In this document: positions 30,829 to 40,840 of the stretch, piece after piece
How the letters are laid out: every line of letters starts with the position of its first letter
Position numbering within the stretch: position 1 is the first letter of the stretch
From: Leclercia adecarboxylata
Lineage (GTDB): Bacteria > Pseudomonadota > Gammaproteobacteria > Enterobacterales > Enterobacteriaceae
Assembly: GCF_023639785.1 (NCBI RefSeq)
Contig: NZ_CP098325.1
Location: 1,054,001-1,118,000 of the forward strand
Reading direction: 5' to 3'
Length of the DNA: 64,000 nucleotides
Program-made: the position numbers and the translations under genes
The notes under the pieces: generated by a model
Database searches by the model: none
Told to the model about the DNA's origin: nothing
Seen by the model: only the letters and a program-made list of their open reading frames with translations

Positions 30829-30898
30829 TCTTTTTTCCTTTCTCATCGTATTGTCGCTGTCGCTGGTCTCTTATCTGGCGGCACGGCAATTGGGCAAA

Positions 30899-31108
30899 TT
30901 ATTTAGTGAGTTCAGCGGTCATGTGCACGCGGTTGTCGAACTGGGCGCTGGTGATTTTGTAAGCCACACCTTCTTTAGCAGCCTGAGCGGCAATTTTCGC
31001 TTCCGCGCGGTCAAGCGTGGAGGCGGTAGCGCTCACGCTCTGGGCGAAAGAACCGAAAGAGATCAGAGAAAGAGCGGCAACTGCAACGAAAGTTTTGATG
31101 GATTTCAT
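30899..31108 (-). CDS. Small periplasmic DUF1471-like (YhcN/BhsA-type) protein
   Basis: 69 residues from ATG 31108. Signal peptide MKSIKTFVAVAALSLISFGS, cleaved near AQS. The mature part has AEAKIAAQAAKEGVAYKITSAQFDNRVHMTAELTK. The pattern of a helix followed by Y.I....NR.H.TAELY is that of DUF1471 proteins, which are induced by acid, peroxide or copper and affect biofilm. Start AGGAACACGACC is upstream. The nearest relatives end in a Tyr after the TAEL motif; this copy ends in TAELTK. Role inferred only from the family. Confidence 0.8.
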   Translation of the reverse strand: MKSIKTFVAVAALSLISFGSFAQSVSATASTLDRAEAKIAAQAAKEGVAYKITSAQFDNRVHMTAELTK

Positions 31109-31250
31109 GGTCGTGTTCCTTAAGCTGTTTTGTTCGGAATAGGGCGTTGTTGCCCTGATGTGAATCATCATAGGCCGACCGAAGTGTGATTAAAATCAAA
31201 ACAATTTGCGGAGAGAATTCAAAAAATTTGAATGATTTCTGGGCGGGATA

Positions 31251-31973
31251 TCAGAACGGGAAGGCGATAAGCTCCACGCCTTCAGGCGTGACTTTGACCA
31301 TCGACCCCTCGGTGTGCCATGCCCCTAACACCACGCGCTGAGCGGGTTCACCGTTTACGGTCAGGCTATGGACGTCCGGGCGATGGGTATGGCCGTGGAT
31401 CAGCCACTGAACATGGTGTTTTTCCATCACGCCGATCACCGCCTGCGGGTTCACGTCCATGATGGTCATGGATTTGCTGCTGTTGGCGGCTTTACTGCCG
31501 GCACGCATTTTTGCCGCGATTCGGCTGCGGATAAACAGCGGCAGGGCGAGAAACAGGGTCTGGATCCAGGGAGTATGCACTTTGGCGCGAAACGCCAGAT
31601 AGCCGGTATCGTCGGTGCAGAGCGTGTCGCCATGCATAATCAGCACGCGGCGGCCATAGAGATCGAGAACGGTCTCTTCCGCCAGCAGGGTCATGCCGCT
31701 TTCACGGGCGAAGCGCTTGCCCAGCAGAAAGTCGCGGTTACCGTGGATAAAAAAGCAGGGAACGCCAGAATCGACCAGCGCTTTAAGGGCACCCGCTATG
31801 TCGCGGTGCAGCGGGTTCGGATCGTCGTCGCCAATCCAGGCTTCAAACAGATCGCCCAGGATGTAAAGCGCGTCGGCGTGGCGGGCTTCACCCTGTAAAA
31901 AACGCAGAAAACCGGCGGTGATCGCCGGTTCTTCTGTTTGCAGATGCAGATCTGCAATAAAGAGTGTCGCCAC
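31251..31973 (-). CDS. lpxH: UDP-2,3-diacylglucosamine diphosphatase LpxH
   Basis: 240 residues, as in E. coli. It makes lipid X from UDP-2,3-diacylglucosamine in lipid A synthesis. Calcineurin-like metal motifs: FIADLHL (Asp8, His10), GDLFEAW (Asp41), HGNRD (Asn79 region), the later LIMHGDTLC, and GHTHRP near the C-terminus, which supply the Mn ligands. Start ATG 31973 lies 3 bases after the ppiB stop, so the two form an operon. Confidence 0.97.
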   Translation of the reverse strand: MATLFIADLHLQTEEPAITAGFLRFLQGEARHADALYILGDLFEAWIGDDDPNPLHRDIAGALKALVDSGVPCFFIHGNRDFLLGKRFARESGMTLLAEETVLDLYGRRVLIMHGDTLCTDDTGYLAFRAKVHTPWIQTLFLALPLFIRSRIAAKMRAGSKAANSSKSMTIMDVNPQAVIGVMEKHHVQWLIHGHTHRPDVHSLTVNGEPAQRVVLGAWHTEGSMVKVTPEGVELIAFPF

Positions 31974-31976
31974 GAA

Positions 31977-32471
31977 TTATTCGCTGACGGTCACGCTTGT
32001 GATCACAACGTCTTCTTTTGGAACGTCCTGGTGCATGCCGCTGCGGCCGGTAGAAACGCCTTTGATCTTGTCAACCACGTCCATACCGTCAACCACTTCA
32101 GCAAACACGCAGTAGCCCCAACCCTGCAGGCTTTCGCCGGAGAAGTTCAGGAAGTCGTTGTCTGCTACGTTGATGAAGAACTGCGCGGTGGCAGAGTGTG
32201 GCGCCTGAGTACGGGCCATTGCCAGGGTACCGCGGGTGTTTTTCAGACCGTTGTTGGCTTCGTTTTTGATCGCCGCTTTGGTCTCTTTCTGGTTCATACC
32301 AGGTTCAAAACCGCCGCCCTGGATCATAAAGCCGTTAATGACACGGTGGAAAATGGTGTTGTCGTAGAAACCTTCGCGGCAGTAGTCCAGGAAGTTTTTA
32401 ACTGTTTCAGGCGCTTTGTCATCAAAGGTTTTGATTACGATATCGCCATGATTAGTGTGGAAAGTAACCAT
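31977..32471 (-). CDS. ppiB: Cytosolic peptidyl-prolyl isomerase B (cyclophilin)
   Basis: 164 residues without a signal peptide. Cyclophilin core: [13 protein letters not shown] with the catalytic Arg, [18 protein letters not shown], and [18 protein letters not shown]. It speeds cis-trans isomerisation of X-Pro bonds. First gene before lpxH; divergent from cysS across about 170 bp. Confidence 0.97.
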   Translation of the reverse strand: MVTFHTNHGDIVIKTFDDKAPETVKNFLDYCREGFYDNTIFHRVINGFMIQGGGFEPGMNQKETKAAIKNEANNGLKNTRGTLAMARTQAPHSATAQFFINVADNDFLNFSGESLQGWGYCVFAEVVDGMDVVDKIKGVSTGRSGMHQDVPKEDVVITSVTVSE

Positions 32472-32644
32472 TTTTGCATCCTGTTCCGTTTATAGTGGTG
32501 CTTCGACCCCGCCAGGGGCCACAATAAGCGCTTGTTATAGCATAACCGCAACGCGCGATCACCTTGCATTACTTGCTGCTTCAGGTTTGAATTACCATTA
32601 GAATATGCCGTTTTCACCCACACACGTCTCACATGGAATCTTCG

Positions 32645-34030
32645 ATGTTAAAAATCTTCAACACACTGACGCGCCAAAAAGAGGAATTCAAACCTATTCA
32701 TGCCGGGGAAGTCGGCATGTACGTGTGTGGTATTACCGTTTACGATCTCTGTCATATCGGCCATGGCCGCACCTTTGTCGCCTTCGATGTGGTTTCGCGC
32801 TACCTGCGTTTCCTCGGGTACAACCTTAAGTATGTACGCAATATCACCGATATCGACGACAAAATTATTAAGCGTGCTAACGAAAACGGGGAAAACTTCG
32901 TCGATTTGGTTGACCGCATGATCGGCGAAATGCACAGCGACTTCGACGCGCTGAATATCCTGCGTCCGGATCTGGAGCCGCGCGCAACGCACCATATTCC
33001 TGAGATCATTGAGATCACCGAACAGCTGATCGCCAAAGGCCACGCCTACGTGGCGGACAATGGCGACGTGATGTTCGACGTGCCGACCGACCCGCACTAC
33101 GGCCAGCTCTCCCGCCAGGATCTGGATCAGCTCCAGGCCGGGGCGCGCGTGGACGTGGTTGACGTGAAGCGCAACCCGATGGACTTCGTGCTGTGGAAGA
33201 TGTCCAAAGAGGGCGAGCCGAGCTGGCCATCGCCGTGGGGCGCGGGCCGTCCGGGGTGGCACATCGAATGTTCGGCCATGAACTGCAAACAGCTGGGCAA
33301 CCACTTCGATATTCACGGCGGCGGTTCCGACCTGATGTTCCCGCACCATGAGAACGAAATCGCCCAGTCCACCTGCGCTCATGACGGCGAGTATGTGAAC
33401 TACTGGATGCACTCCGGGATGGTGATGATCGACCGCGAGAAGATGTCCAAATCGCTGGGCAACTTCTTCACCGTGCGTGACGTGCTGAAGTATTACGATG
33501 CCGAAACCATCCGCTACTTCCTGATGTCCGGCCACTATCGCAGCCAGCTGAACTACAGCGAAGAGAACCTCAAACAGGCGCGCTCTGCCCTGGAGCGTCT
33601 GTACACCGCGCTGCGCGGCACCGACAGCTCCGTGCCAGCGGCGGGCGGCGAGGCGTTTGAGGCCCGCTTCATCGAGGCGATGAACGACGACTTCAACACC
33701 CCGGAAGCCTACTCTGTGCTGTTCGATATGGCCCGTGAAGTGAACCGCCTGAAGGGCGAAGATGCACAGGCCGCGAACGCGCTGGCTTCCCATATGCGCA
33801 AACTCTCTGGCGTGCTGGGCCTGCTGGAGCAGGAGCCAGAGGTGTTCCTGCAGAGCGGTGCGCAGGCGGATGACGGCGAAGTCGCGGAGATTGAAGCGTT
33901 AATCAAAGCGCGTCTGGAAGCGCGTCAGGCGAAAGACTGGGCCGCGGCCGATGCGGCGCGTAACCGTCTGACCGAGATGGGTATCATTCTGGAAGATGGC
34001 CCGCAGGGGACGACCTGGCGCCGTAAGTAA
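32645..34030 (+). CDS. cysS: Cysteinyl-tRNA synthetase
   Basis: 461 residues from ATG 32645 ([15 protein letters not shown]), the E. coli start; an upstream in-frame ATG at 32633 would add MESS. Class I synthetase: HIGH-type motif as HIGHGRT near residue 37, KMSKS at about 266-270, and the zinc ligands Cys28, Cys209, His234 and Glu238 in the segments [13 protein letters not shown] and FPHHENE. Stands alone, followed by a REP and a GGGAGAGGG repeat. Confidence 0.97.
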   Translation: MLKIFNTLTRQKEEFKPIHAGEVGMYVCGITVYDLCHIGHGRTFVAFDVVSRYLRFLGYNLKYVRNITDIDDKIIKRANENGENFVDLVDRMIGEMHSDFDALNILRPDLEPRATHHIPEIIEITEQLIAKGHAYVADNGDVMFDVPTDPHYGQLSRQDLDQLQAGARVDVVDVKRNPMDFVLWKMSKEGEPSWPSPWGAGRPGWHIECSAMNCKQLGNHFDIHGGGSDLMFPHHENEIAQSTCAHDGEYVNYWMHSGMVMIDREKMSKSLGNFFTVRDVLKYYDAETIRYFLMSGHYRSQLNYSEENLKQARSALERLYTALRGTDSSVPAAGGEAFEARFIEAMNDDFNTPEAYSVLFDMAREVNRLKGEDAQAANALASHMRKLSGVLGLLEQEPEVFLQSGAQADDGEVAEIEALIKARLEARQAKDWAAADAARNRLTEMGIILEDGPQGTTWRRK

Positions 34031-34038
34031 GTTTGTAA

Positions 34039-34126
34039 CGCCCGGCGGCGCTTCGCTTGCCGGGCCTACAAGCCGGTTTTCTCCCTCTCCCTGTGGGAGA
34101 GGGGCGGGGTGAGGGCATCAGCGCGC
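34039..34126. repeat. REP unit plus GGGAGAGGG-class palindrome
   Basis: CGCCCGGCGGCGCTTCGCTTGCCGGGC (34039-34065) is a REP; CCCTCTCCCTGTGGGAGAGGG with a GGGTGAGGGCATCAG tail (34083-34121) is the second repeat class. Together they lie between the converging cysS and ybcI, with the second reaching the ybcI stop. Confidence 0.85.
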
Positions 34127-34645
34127 ACGCTTTCTCCACCACAATATCCCCATTACAATCACCCCCGGCAGCCACACCCACAGCAGCTCCGAAATAATCA
34201 CCTGATGCCCGTACGGCGTGGTATAGCGTGAGAGGGCAAAGGGCGCGACCTTAATCACCTGCCACGGCGCGAAGAAGCGTTCATCCGACCACGGCCACAG
34301 CCAGCCGACCCCTTTTCCGCCCGTCGTCACCGAATCCAGCAGGCTGTGTGACAGCAGCGACACAGTTAAAAACAGCCAGCAGCGCATGAGCCCCGCCCGG
34401 AACCATCGTCGTCCTGCTAACACGCAGAGTAGCGGCACCACAAAAGCAAACAGCAGCGAGTGGGTAAACCCGCGATGACCAAAAATATTGCCGTAGGCGA
34501 CGCCAAACCTGAATGACAGCACGTCGGCATCCGGCAGCATGGCGAGCACGATCCCGGCAAACAGCAGGCGAGGGGGGATGACCCGGCTGCCCAGCCCCAG
34601 ACCTAAGCAGATCGGTACGGCGGCGTGGGTAATGATGGTTGGCAT
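34118..34645 (-). CDS. ybcI: YbcI, predicted metal-dependent membrane hydrolase (YdjM family)
   Basis: 175 residues from ATG 34645 (MPTIITHAAVP, conserved); an ATG at 34663 is less likely. Four to five membrane segments. Conserved metal-binding candidates are THAA at the N-terminus, MLPDADVL, FGHRGFTHS and LSHSLLDS: the DUF457/LexA-regulated YdjM pattern. Enzymatic activity has not been shown for this family. In E. coli ybcJ follows directly; here a LacI/PTS pair is inserted. Confidence 0.92.
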   Translation of the reverse strand: MPTIITHAAVPICLGLGLGSRVIPPRLLFAGIVLAMLPDADVLSFRFGVAYGNIFGHRGFTHSLLFAFVVPLLCVLAGRRWFRAGLMRCWLFLTVSLLSHSLLDSVTTGGKGVGWLWPWSDERFFAPWQVIKVAPFALSRYTTPYGHQVIISELLWVWLPGVIVMGILWWRKRAR

Positions 34646-34717
34646 AGTGATAATCCATGGCAAATCATGGAAATATAGCAGAGCGCCGCGGATCGCAGGG
34701 CCGGGCGGAAATCTGAA

Positions 34718-35734
34718 TTATGCCGATTCCCGCGCAACGAGCTGCCCGGAGAGGGTAATACGCTGGGTTTGCAGCTCAGGCTCTTTCAGCTGGCGGATCA
34801 TCAGCCCCGCCGCCTGACGCCCGGTCTCTTCGCTGGCGGAGGAGACATAGGTAAACGACGGCGAGGTGAGATTAACGTGCAGCATATCCTCAAACCCCAC
34901 CAGTGCCACCTGCTGGGTAAGAAAGACATCTTTCCCCACGGTGCGCCCGACATGGTGTATACCGGCGATAGAGCCAATCATCGCATCCGGAGAGTGGCAG
35001 AGCAGGGCGGTGATGGTGTTGTTTTTCTCCAGCAATTGCCGGGTCGCGAAGCTCACCGCCTGGGTATCGTCGCTGCAGGCGGGGGCGGATTCGTCGCGGA
35101 ACACCAGCCCGTTTTGCGTCATCGCGCTGCGAAAACCCAGCAGGCGCTGCTCGCGGATCAGATCCCCCTCTCTGCCGCCAATATAGGCGATATTGCGATG
35201 GCCGCGCTCAATCAGATAGCGGGTGGCCAGATGCGCCGCCTGGCGGTTATCGCGCATCACCAGATTGCAGGTTTCGTTAAGCAGCGACTGCGACACCGCA
35301 ACCAGCGGCAGCGGGCACTGGCGGATCAGCGCTGGCAGGGCGGCATGACGCGTATCGGACGCCAGGTAGATCACCCCGGCGACGCCCTGCTGTTTGAAAG
35401 AGAGCAGACAGCGTTCGAGGTGTTCGCCGTCGTTCAGCGGCTGGCCGAGAAAGACCATATAGCCCTGCTTCTCCAGCTCCTGGACGATACTGGCCATCAC
35501 TTTTATGGAAAAGCTGTCGCTGAAATCGCGCAGGATCAGGCCGATCAGATTGGAGGTGTTGGCGCGAAGATTGGCGGCGGCCACGTTATGCACGTAGCCC
35601 AGGGCGGTGATGGCGGCGTGGACTTTTTCAATCGTCGCCTCTGAGATCTTTCCTTTCTGACGCAGCACCAGCGAGACGGTAGAAACCGAAACCCCTGCCT
35701 CTCTGGCGACATCTATGATGCTGACCTTCTTCAC
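34718..35734 (-). CDS. LacI-family regulator, MalI-like, of the adjacent PTS gene
   Basis: 338 residues from a GTG at 35734 with GGAG five bases upstream; this gives VKKVSIIDVAREAGVSVSTVS, the usual LacI N-terminus. An ATG at 35764 would add ten residues. Helix-turn-helix at residues 4-24, hinge helix around 48-56, and a periplasmic-binding-type core to the end. Closest pattern is MalI, which also pairs with a PTS gene. It is downstream of the PTS gene and probably represses it through the palindrome at 37364-37379. Effector unknown. Confidence 0.85.
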   Translation of the reverse strand: MKKVSIIDVAREAGVSVSTVSLVLRQKGKISEATIEKVHAAITALGYVHNVAAANLRANTSNLIGLILRDFSDSFSIKVMASIVQELEKQGYMVFLGQPLNDGEHLERCLLSFKQQGVAGVIYLASDTRHAALPALIRQCPLPLVAVSQSLLNETCNLVMRDNRQAAHLATRYLIERGHRNIAYIGGREGDLIREQRLLGFRSAMTQNGLVFRDESAPACSDDTQAVSFATRQLLEKNNTITALLCHSPDAMIGSIAGIHHVGRTVGKDVFLTQQVALVGFEDMLHVNLTSPSFTYVSSASEETGRQAAGLMIRQLKEPELQTQRITLSGQLVARESA

Positions 35735-35808
35735 ATCTTCTCCCTGAAATGCCTGATAAGACAACGCCTCCCGTAAGAGTACAGGAGACGTGTCGGTCAG
35801 GCAGCTTA

Positions 35809-37308
35809 TTATTTACCGATCATGGTCGACATCGTCTGGGCGATAAACTGCGCCCGGGCGCCAAAGATAACCTGGATACCGGCGTCGCCCACAAAGACCA
35901 CGCCGCGTGCGCCGAGGCCGTTCAGACCGTCCTTGTCCACCCTGTCGCTATTCGCCACTTCCAGACGCAGACGGGTGATGCAGGAGCCCACAGAGTGGAT
36001 GTTCTGCGCTCCGCCCAGCAGGCCGATGATCTCGGTGGCGATTTCGCTGTCGGTTTTATCATTCGCGTTGGCCGTCACCTCGGTGCGGCCCGGCGTTTTC
36101 ACGTCGAAACGACGGATCACGAAGCGGAAGGTGAAGTAGTAGATCAGCGCCATCGGAATACCGATGATAATGGCGTTGAGGAAGTTGGTCTGGTAGCCGT
36201 TAAACGACGGCAGGATCCCGAACGACAGGTAGTCGATAAAGCCTGCGGAGAACGATTTGGCGATATGCGCATGCAGCAGGTACATGGTCATGTAGGCCAG
36301 GCCCGCCATAATGGCGTTAAAGACATACAGGATGGGCGCCACAAAGATAAAGGTGAACTCGACCGGCTCGGTGATCCCCGTCAGGAAGCAGGTCAGGGCC
36401 GCAGAGAACAGGATACCGGCGGCAATCTTTTTGTTTTTGGTATGCGCTTCGTGGTACATCGCCAGACAGGCCGCAGGCAGCGCGAACAGCATCAGCGGGA
36501 ATTCACCCTGCATGAACTTACCGGCGTTCTGGTAGGTGTCGCTGCTGAAGGATTTGACCCCTTCTTCCAGCATCTTGAACCAGATAGTCTGGTCGCCGTG
36601 GATCACCTGGCCCGCCTGGGTGGTGTAATCCCCGAACGAGTACCAGAAAGAGGGATACCAGATGTGGTGCAGACCCAGCGGGATCAGCGCGCGTTCCACC
36701 AGACCGAAGATAAAGGTCGAGGCGGCCTGGTTATCGCCGTTCACAATCACCGACAGCGCGTCGATACCGGCCTGGATATGCTGCCAGACGTAGGGCAGCA
36801 GCAGTCCCATCACAAACGACAGGAACGCCGTGGCAATCGCCACAAAACGCTTCCCGGAGAAGAAGCCGAGGAACTCCGGCAGCTGCATGGTGTGGAAACG
36901 GTTATAGCACCACGCGGCGAGGATCCCACACAGCAGGCCGCCAAAGACGCCCATCTGCAGCGTTGGAATGCCCACTACCATCGCATATTTACCGCCCTGG
37001 GAGGCCATCTCCGGCGTGATGCCGAGGACGGTGCCGATGGTAATGTTAGTGACAAACACCGCCACCGCCGCCGACAGCGCCGCGATACCCGATTCAGACG
37101 CCAGACCGACGGCAGAGCCGATGGCGAACAGCATCGGCAGGTTATCAAAAATAACGCCGCCCGCGTTCATCATCAGCGGCAGATGGAATTTATCGCCGAA
37201 AGCCAACAGCAGGCCCGCAGCGGGAAGCAGCGAGATTGGCAGCATTAATGCGCGACCAATCATCGACAGTTTTGACAGCGATTTAACAAACCCTGATATC
37301 AGACTCAT
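35809..37308 (-). CDS. PTS glucose-family transporter, EIICB
   Basis: 499 residues, PtsG/MalX type. EIIC occupies about residues 1-395 with ten or so membrane helices, including LMLPISLLPAAGLLL, GLHHIWYPSFW and the GITEPVEF motif with the sugar-binding Glu. EIIB runs from about 425, with the phosphorylated Cys443 in SCITRLRLEV. There is no EIIA, so phosphate probably comes from Crr (EIIA-Glc). Length and the non-PtsG insertions suggest a separate sugar from glucose. Paired with the LacI gene and preceded by tandem operators. Not present here in E. coli. Confidence 0.88.
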   Translation of the reverse strand: MSLISGFVKSLSKLSMIGRALMLPISLLPAAGLLLAFGDKFHLPLMMNAGGVIFDNLPMLFAIGSAVGLASESGIAALSAAVAVFVTNITIGTVLGITPEMASQGGKYAMVVGIPTLQMGVFGGLLCGILAAWCYNRFHTMQLPEFLGFFSGKRFVAIATAFLSFVMGLLLPYVWQHIQAGIDALSVIVNGDNQAASTFIFGLVERALIPLGLHHIWYPSFWYSFGDYTTQAGQVIHGDQTIWFKMLEEGVKSFSSDTYQNAGKFMQGEFPLMLFALPAACLAMYHEAHTKNKKIAAGILFSAALTCFLTGITEPVEFTFIFVAPILYVFNAIMAGLAYMTMYLLHAHIAKSFSAGFIDYLSFGILPSFNGYQTNFLNAIIIGIPMALIYYFTFRFVIRRFDVKTPGRTEVTANANDKTDSEIATEIIGLLGGAQNIHSVGSCITRLRLEVANSDRVDKDGLNGLGARGVVFVGDAGIQVIFGARAQFIAQTMSTMIGK

Positions 37309-37350
37309 GCTGATTTCCCCCGAGTGCGCTCTGTGAGCGCTGTTATAGTG

Positions 37351-37379
37351 AGTAGAACGTTTTAGTAGAACGTTCTACT
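37351..37379 (-). promoter_or_regulatory. LacI-type operators upstream of the PTS gene
   Basis: A perfect 16-bp palindrome AGTAGAACGTTCTACT (37364-37379) with a second, partial copy AGTAGAACGTTTTA at 37351-37364. The central ACGT and dyad are typical of LacI-family operators (compare MalI). It lies 43-71 bases before the PTS start. Confidence 0.8.
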
Positions 37380-37494
37380 TATCGTGAGGAAAGCCTGAAA
37401 ATCGCGCAACTTAATTTTCACCTTTCAACAGATGAAATAGTGATTATTTGAAGTTGATCGATAATTAACCGTGATGGGAATGGGGATTTTTTAT

Positions 37495-37540
37495 CCCCTC
37501 TCCCAGGGGGAGAGGGTTAGGGTGAGGGCATCAGACCGCT
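37495..37540. repeat. GGGAGAGGG-class palindrome
   Basis: CCCCTCTCCC/GGGGGAGAGGG with the TTAGGGTGAGGGCATCAGACCGC tail. It lies at the end of ybcJ. Confidence 0.85.
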
Positions 37541-37752
37541 CAGGCCGTTACGGTAACGCTCTGACCTTCAAAGCTCACGGTCTGCCCGGCCACGATTTTG
37601 CAGCGCTTCCGGGTTTCTACTACGCCATCAACTTTCACTAAACCGTCGGCAATAACGATCTTCGCCTGGGCGCCGCTTTCGCTCCAGCCTTCGAGCTTGA
37701 GCAGATCGCACAGCTCAACGTGCGGGTGTTTACCTAATGAAAATGTTGCCAT
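37540..37752 (-). CDS. ybcJ: YbcJ, S4-like RNA-binding protein
   Basis: 70 residues, the E. coli length. A compact alpha-L motif like ribosomal protein S4: LCDLLKLEGWSESGAQAK, then VKVDGVVETRKRCKI. Small basic RNA-binding protein; the RNA target is unknown. One base separates it from the folD stop, so folD-ybcJ are one transcript. Confidence 0.95.
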   Translation of the reverse strand: MATFSLGKHPHVELCDLLKLEGWSESGAQAKIVIADGLVKVDGVVETRKRCKIVAGQTVSFEGQSVTVTA

Positions 37753-37753
37753 C

Positions 37754-38620
37754 TTACGCTTCCTCTACGTCGTGATACTCAACGCATGCCTGCAAAGTAT
37801 TCTGAATCAGTGTTGCTACCGTCATCGGGCCTACGCCGCCCGGAACCGGAGTGATATAAGCGGCGCGGGCGGCGGCATCTTCATACACCACGTCGCCGAC
37901 CACTTTGCCGCTCTCCAGACGGTTAATTCCCACGTCCACGACAATCGCGCCTTCTTTGATCCACTCGCCAGGGATAAAGCCCGGCTTACCGACCGCCACG
38001 ATCAGCAGGTCGGCATTTTCGACGTGCTGGCGCAGGTTTTTGGTAAAGCGGTGGGTGACGGTGGTGGTGCAGCCTGCCAGCAGCAGCTCCATGCTCATCG
38101 GGCGACCGACGATATTGGAGGCGCCAATAACCACGGCGTTCAGGCCGTAGGTGTCAATGTTATAACGCTCGAGCAGGGTGACGATGCCGCGCGGCGTGCA
38201 GGGACGCAGGCGAGGCGCACGCTGGCACAAACGGCCAACGTTATACGGGTGGAAACCGTCCACGTCTTTGTCTGGCGCGATACGCTCCAGCACCTTCACG
38301 TTGTCGATGCCCGCAGGCAGCGGCAGTTGAACCAGAATGCCATCAATTTCTTTGTCGGCGTTCAGGGTATCAATCAGCTCAAGCAGTTCTGCTTCTGAGG
38401 TGGTTTCCGGCAGATCGTAAGAGCGAGAAAGGAAACCTACCTCTTCGCATGCTTTACGTTTGCTGCCGACATAAATTTGTGAAGCCGGGTTGCTGCCGAC
38501 CAGCACAACGGCAAGCCCGGGGGCGCGTTTTCCAGCGGCCAGACGCGCTGCCACTTTTTCCGCAACCTCAGAGCGCACCTGCTGCGCAATCGTTTTACCG
38601 TCAATAATCTTTGCTGCCAT
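37754..38620 (-). CDS. folD: Bifunctional methylene-THF dehydrogenase / cyclohydrolase FolD
   Basis: 288 residues, as in E. coli. Interconverts 5,10-methylene-THF and 10-formyl-THF with NADP. Visible: [20 protein letters not shown] with the substrate Tyr and the catalytic Lys, the QLPLPAGID loop, [12 protein letters not shown], and the Rossmann [12 protein letters not shown]. Upstream (on its strand) are the fimbrial genes in the opposite direction, separated by 320 bp. Confidence 0.97.
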   Translation of the reverse strand: MAAKIIDGKTIAQQVRSEVAEKVAARLAAGKRAPGLAVVLVGSNPASQIYVGSKRKACEEVGFLSRSYDLPETTSEAELLELIDTLNADKEIDGILVQLPLPAGIDNVKVLERIAPDKDVDGFHPYNVGRLCQRAPRLRPCTPRGIVTLLERYNIDTYGLNAVVIGASNIVGRPMSMELLLAGCTTTVTHRFTKNLRQHVENADLLIVAVGKPGFIPGEWIKEGAIVVDVGINRLESGKVVGDVVYEDAAARAAYITPVPGGVGPMTVATLIQNTLQACVEYHDVEEA

Positions 38621-38940
38621 CAGAGAGAAGATTCCGTCTGTAAGGAGTGAAAGGGGGGATGTGCATATTTTGTCAGAAGCGAGCGCTGCTGTCAGTCACA
38701 CTTTGCGAGATTTCACCCCGCGACGGCCTCATACCCGCAATAACCCCTCTTTTGTAATGGGTAATTTCTTAGGCTTTTTTAGGATGCAACCCGGCTAACT
38801 GACAGTGTTTTGACATATTAAGCGATTAAATCCTGCGCTACTTTAGCCCTTGCGAAATAACCCATCAATCATGCCATTGATCGTATTTCTTAATTTCCTT
38901 TTGTCATCGGGAAAGGCTTTTTACATTTAAAGGAATAGAT
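38621..38940. other. Intergenic region between folD and fimA
   Basis: Holds the divergent promoters of folD and the fim operon. Near the fimA side there is a perfect TTGACA at 38810-38815 but no well-spaced -10, and a short dyad ATCAAT...ATTGAT around 38872-38889 that could be a FimZ/regulator site. No invertible-element repeats of the E. coli fimS kind were seen. No open frame of note. Confidence 0.5.
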
Positions 38941-39504
38941 ATGAACTTAAGTAAAATCGCGACTACTGTTGTTGCTACTCTGGCGCTGGTTTCAGGCGCC
39001 GCATATGCCGAAGATCCTGCACCAGCGGTTTCCGTTAATGGCGGTACCGTCCATTTTAAAGGGGAATTAGTCAATGCTGCCTGTGCAGTAAATACTGAAT
39101 CCGCCGATCAGATTGTTAATCTGGGCCAGTATCGTACGGCGAAATTCAGCAATGTGGGTGACACCACCACAAATGTTCCGTTCACCATTCAGTTGAACGA
39201 CTGCGATCCTTCCGTGGCGAAAACGGCATCCGTTGCCTTTTCCGGCCAGCTCGATGGCAGCGACAACACCCTGCTGGCGGTCTCTTCCGGCAGCAACGAT
39301 AGCGCCGCTCAGGGTGTAGGCATCGAAATCCTCGACAGCAAATCCACCACGCTTGTTCCGGACGGTGCCAGCTTCTCTGCTGCGCAGACGCTGATCGAAG
39401 GCACCAACACCCTGAAATTTGCTGCACGCTATAAAGCGACCGCCACGACCACCAAACCCGGGCAGGCAAACGCCGACGCGACCTTCGTCATGAAGTACGA
39501 ATAA
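38941..39504 (+). CDS. fimA: Type 1 fimbrial major subunit FimA
   Basis: 187 residues. Signal peptide to about residue 23 (AYA). The mature pilin has [19 protein letters not shown] with the first conserved Cys. The second Cys is in LNDCDPSVA, and the chain ends in the F...Y pattern FVMKYE that the chaperone recognises. It resembles Salmonella FimA closely, more than E. coli FimA. The start has AAAGGA upstream. First gene of a fimA-I-C-D-H-F operon that occupies the sfm position next to folD, as in Salmonella. Confidence 0.94.
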   Translation: MNLSKIATTVVATLALVSGAAYAEDPAPAVSVNGGTVHFKGELVNAACAVNTESADQIVNLGQYRTAKFSNVGDTTTNVPFTIQLNDCDPSVAKTASVAFSGQLDGSDNTLLAVSSGSNDSAAQGVGIEILDSKSTTLVPDGASFSAAQTLIEGTNTLKFAARYKATATTTKPGQANADATFVMKYE

Positions 39505-39558
39505 CGACGAGCCAGGTCTCAAGGATGAGACCCTTTACCGGTGTAGTGAGGGCGAAGG

Positions 39559-40104
39559 ATGAAACGTACAAGGATCCTGTTTGTGCTGTGGTGTATGGGC
39601 GCATCTCCGGCGATAGCCCACAGCGTGGTGGTGGATGGCGGGAAAGTGCACATCAAAGGCGAACTGGTCAACGGCGGCTGCGCCGTGGCGCCCGACAGCC
39701 AGAGCCTGCGTGTGGATATGGGACAGTATCGGACCAATTCCTTTGACGGTATCGGCAGTTTTTCGACGGTAAGCGTGCCCTTTACCCTACGCCTGGTGGA
39801 CTGCAGCGTGGATGTCTCGCGCACGGTAGGGGTGATGTTTCAGGGCGCTACACCCGCCGCCGATCCGCAGGTCTTCATGGCGTCCTCCCGGCCTGGCGAA
39901 AGCCCGGTGAGCAGTGGCGTTGGGCTGGCACTCTTTGACCCGCAGCAGAACCTGATTGTCCCCAATGCCCCGGCGAAAACCTGGTTACCTCTCACCACGC
40001 GTGAACTGGCTTTTCATTTTAGCGCCCGCTACCGGGTCATTTCTGAACATTTAGTACCAGGCAATATTCAGACGGATGTCTGGTTTACGTTGGTTTATCC
40101 CTGA
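39559..40104 (+). CDS. fimI: Fimbrial minor subunit FimI
   Basis: 181 residues. A signal peptide ends near residue 20 (IAH). Pilin fold with [13 protein letters not shown] and the second Cys in [10 protein letters not shown], ending in a chaperone-recognition tail FTLVYP. Related to FimA but shorter; in Salmonella FimI is needed for assembly. 54 bases after fimA. Confidence 0.9.
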   Translation: MKRTRILFVLWCMGASPAIAHSVVVDGGKVHIKGELVNGGCAVAPDSQSLRVDMGQYRTNSFDGIGSFSTVSVPFTLRLVDCSVDVSRTVGVMFQGATPAADPQVFMASSRPGESPVSSGVGLALFDPQQNLIVPNAPAKTWLPLTTRELAFHFSARYRVISEHLVPGNIQTDVWFTLVYP

Positions 40105-40144
40105 CGGCAAACACACCTGCGAATAGATAATTTAAGGTAAAGTC

Positions 40145-40840
40145 GTGATGAGCATTTTCTTTAAATCCGTGCCGATCGTTTCTTTTATTTTTCTGCTGTT
40201 CTCGGGCGTTGCATCTGCCTCGGGAGGAATTGCCCTCGGTGCCACCCGGGTTATATATCCCGCCGATGCAAAGCAGACTTCGCTGGCGATTGCCAATAGC
40301 AATAAACAAGAACGCTATTTAATTAATGCGTGGATTGAAAACGACCGCGGACAAAAGGAAAAAAACTTTGTCGTCACGCCGCCGCTATTTGTCAGCGAGC
40401 CGGGCAGTGAGAACACCTTACGCATTATTTACGCCGGACCACAGCTGCCTGCCGATCGCGAATCGATCTTCTATATGAACGTGAAGGCGATCCCGTCGGT
40501 GAGTAAATCCAGCCAGGAAGGCAAAAACGTCCTGCAACTGGCGATCCTGTCGCGCATCAAGCTTTTCGTGCGGCCAACTAAACTGGCGATGCCGCCGGAA
40601 GAGGCGCTGTCGCATCTGCGCTTTGAGCGCGTGGGCAACCACCTGAAGGTGAGCAATGCCTCGCCCTATTACGTCACGCTGGTGAATATTCAGCTCGGCG
40701 GAAAGAAGCTGGAGAACCTGATGATTGCGCCAAAAAATCACGCGCAACAGGCGATCCCGGCCGGGGCCAGCGGCACGCTCTCCTGGCAGAGCGTTAACGA
40801 CTACGGCGCGGTTACGCCAGCGCGCAGTGCCAGCCTGTGA
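40145..40840 (+). CDS. fimC: Periplasmic fimbrial chaperone FimC
   Basis: 231 residues if the GTG at 40145 is used, one less from the ATG at 40148 (AAGG at 40134 fits either). Signal peptide to about residue 25. PapD-type chaperone: Arg in [14 protein letters not shown]-like segment as [17 protein letters not shown] pattern (here SRIKLFVRP) with the pilin-anchoring Lys, and [17 protein letters not shown]. Donates the missing strand to subunits and delivers them to the usher. Ends overlapping fimD by 4 bases. Confidence 0.93.
   Translation: MMSIFFKSVPIVSFIFLLFSGVASASGGIALGATRVIYPADAKQTSLAIANSNKQERYLINAWIENDRGQKEKNFVVTPPLFVSEPGSENTLRIIYAGPQLPADRESIFYMNVKAIPSVSKSSQEGKNVLQLAILSRIKLFVRPTKLAMPPEEALSHLRFERVGNHLKVSNASPYYVTLVNIQLGGKKLENLMIAPKNHAQQAIPAGASGTLSWQSVNDYGAVTPARSASL

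Noticed and set aside
35749..37248. 499-codon plus-strand open frame opposite the PTS gene
   Set aside because: Mirror image of the EIICB frame; its sequence is low-complexity Gln/His/Arg and no family is recognisable.
38621..38940. Phase-variable fimS-like invertible promoter
   Set aside because: No flanking inverted repeat pair of the E. coli type and no fimB/fimE recombinase genes were seen; the locus is of the Salmonella type, which is not inverted.
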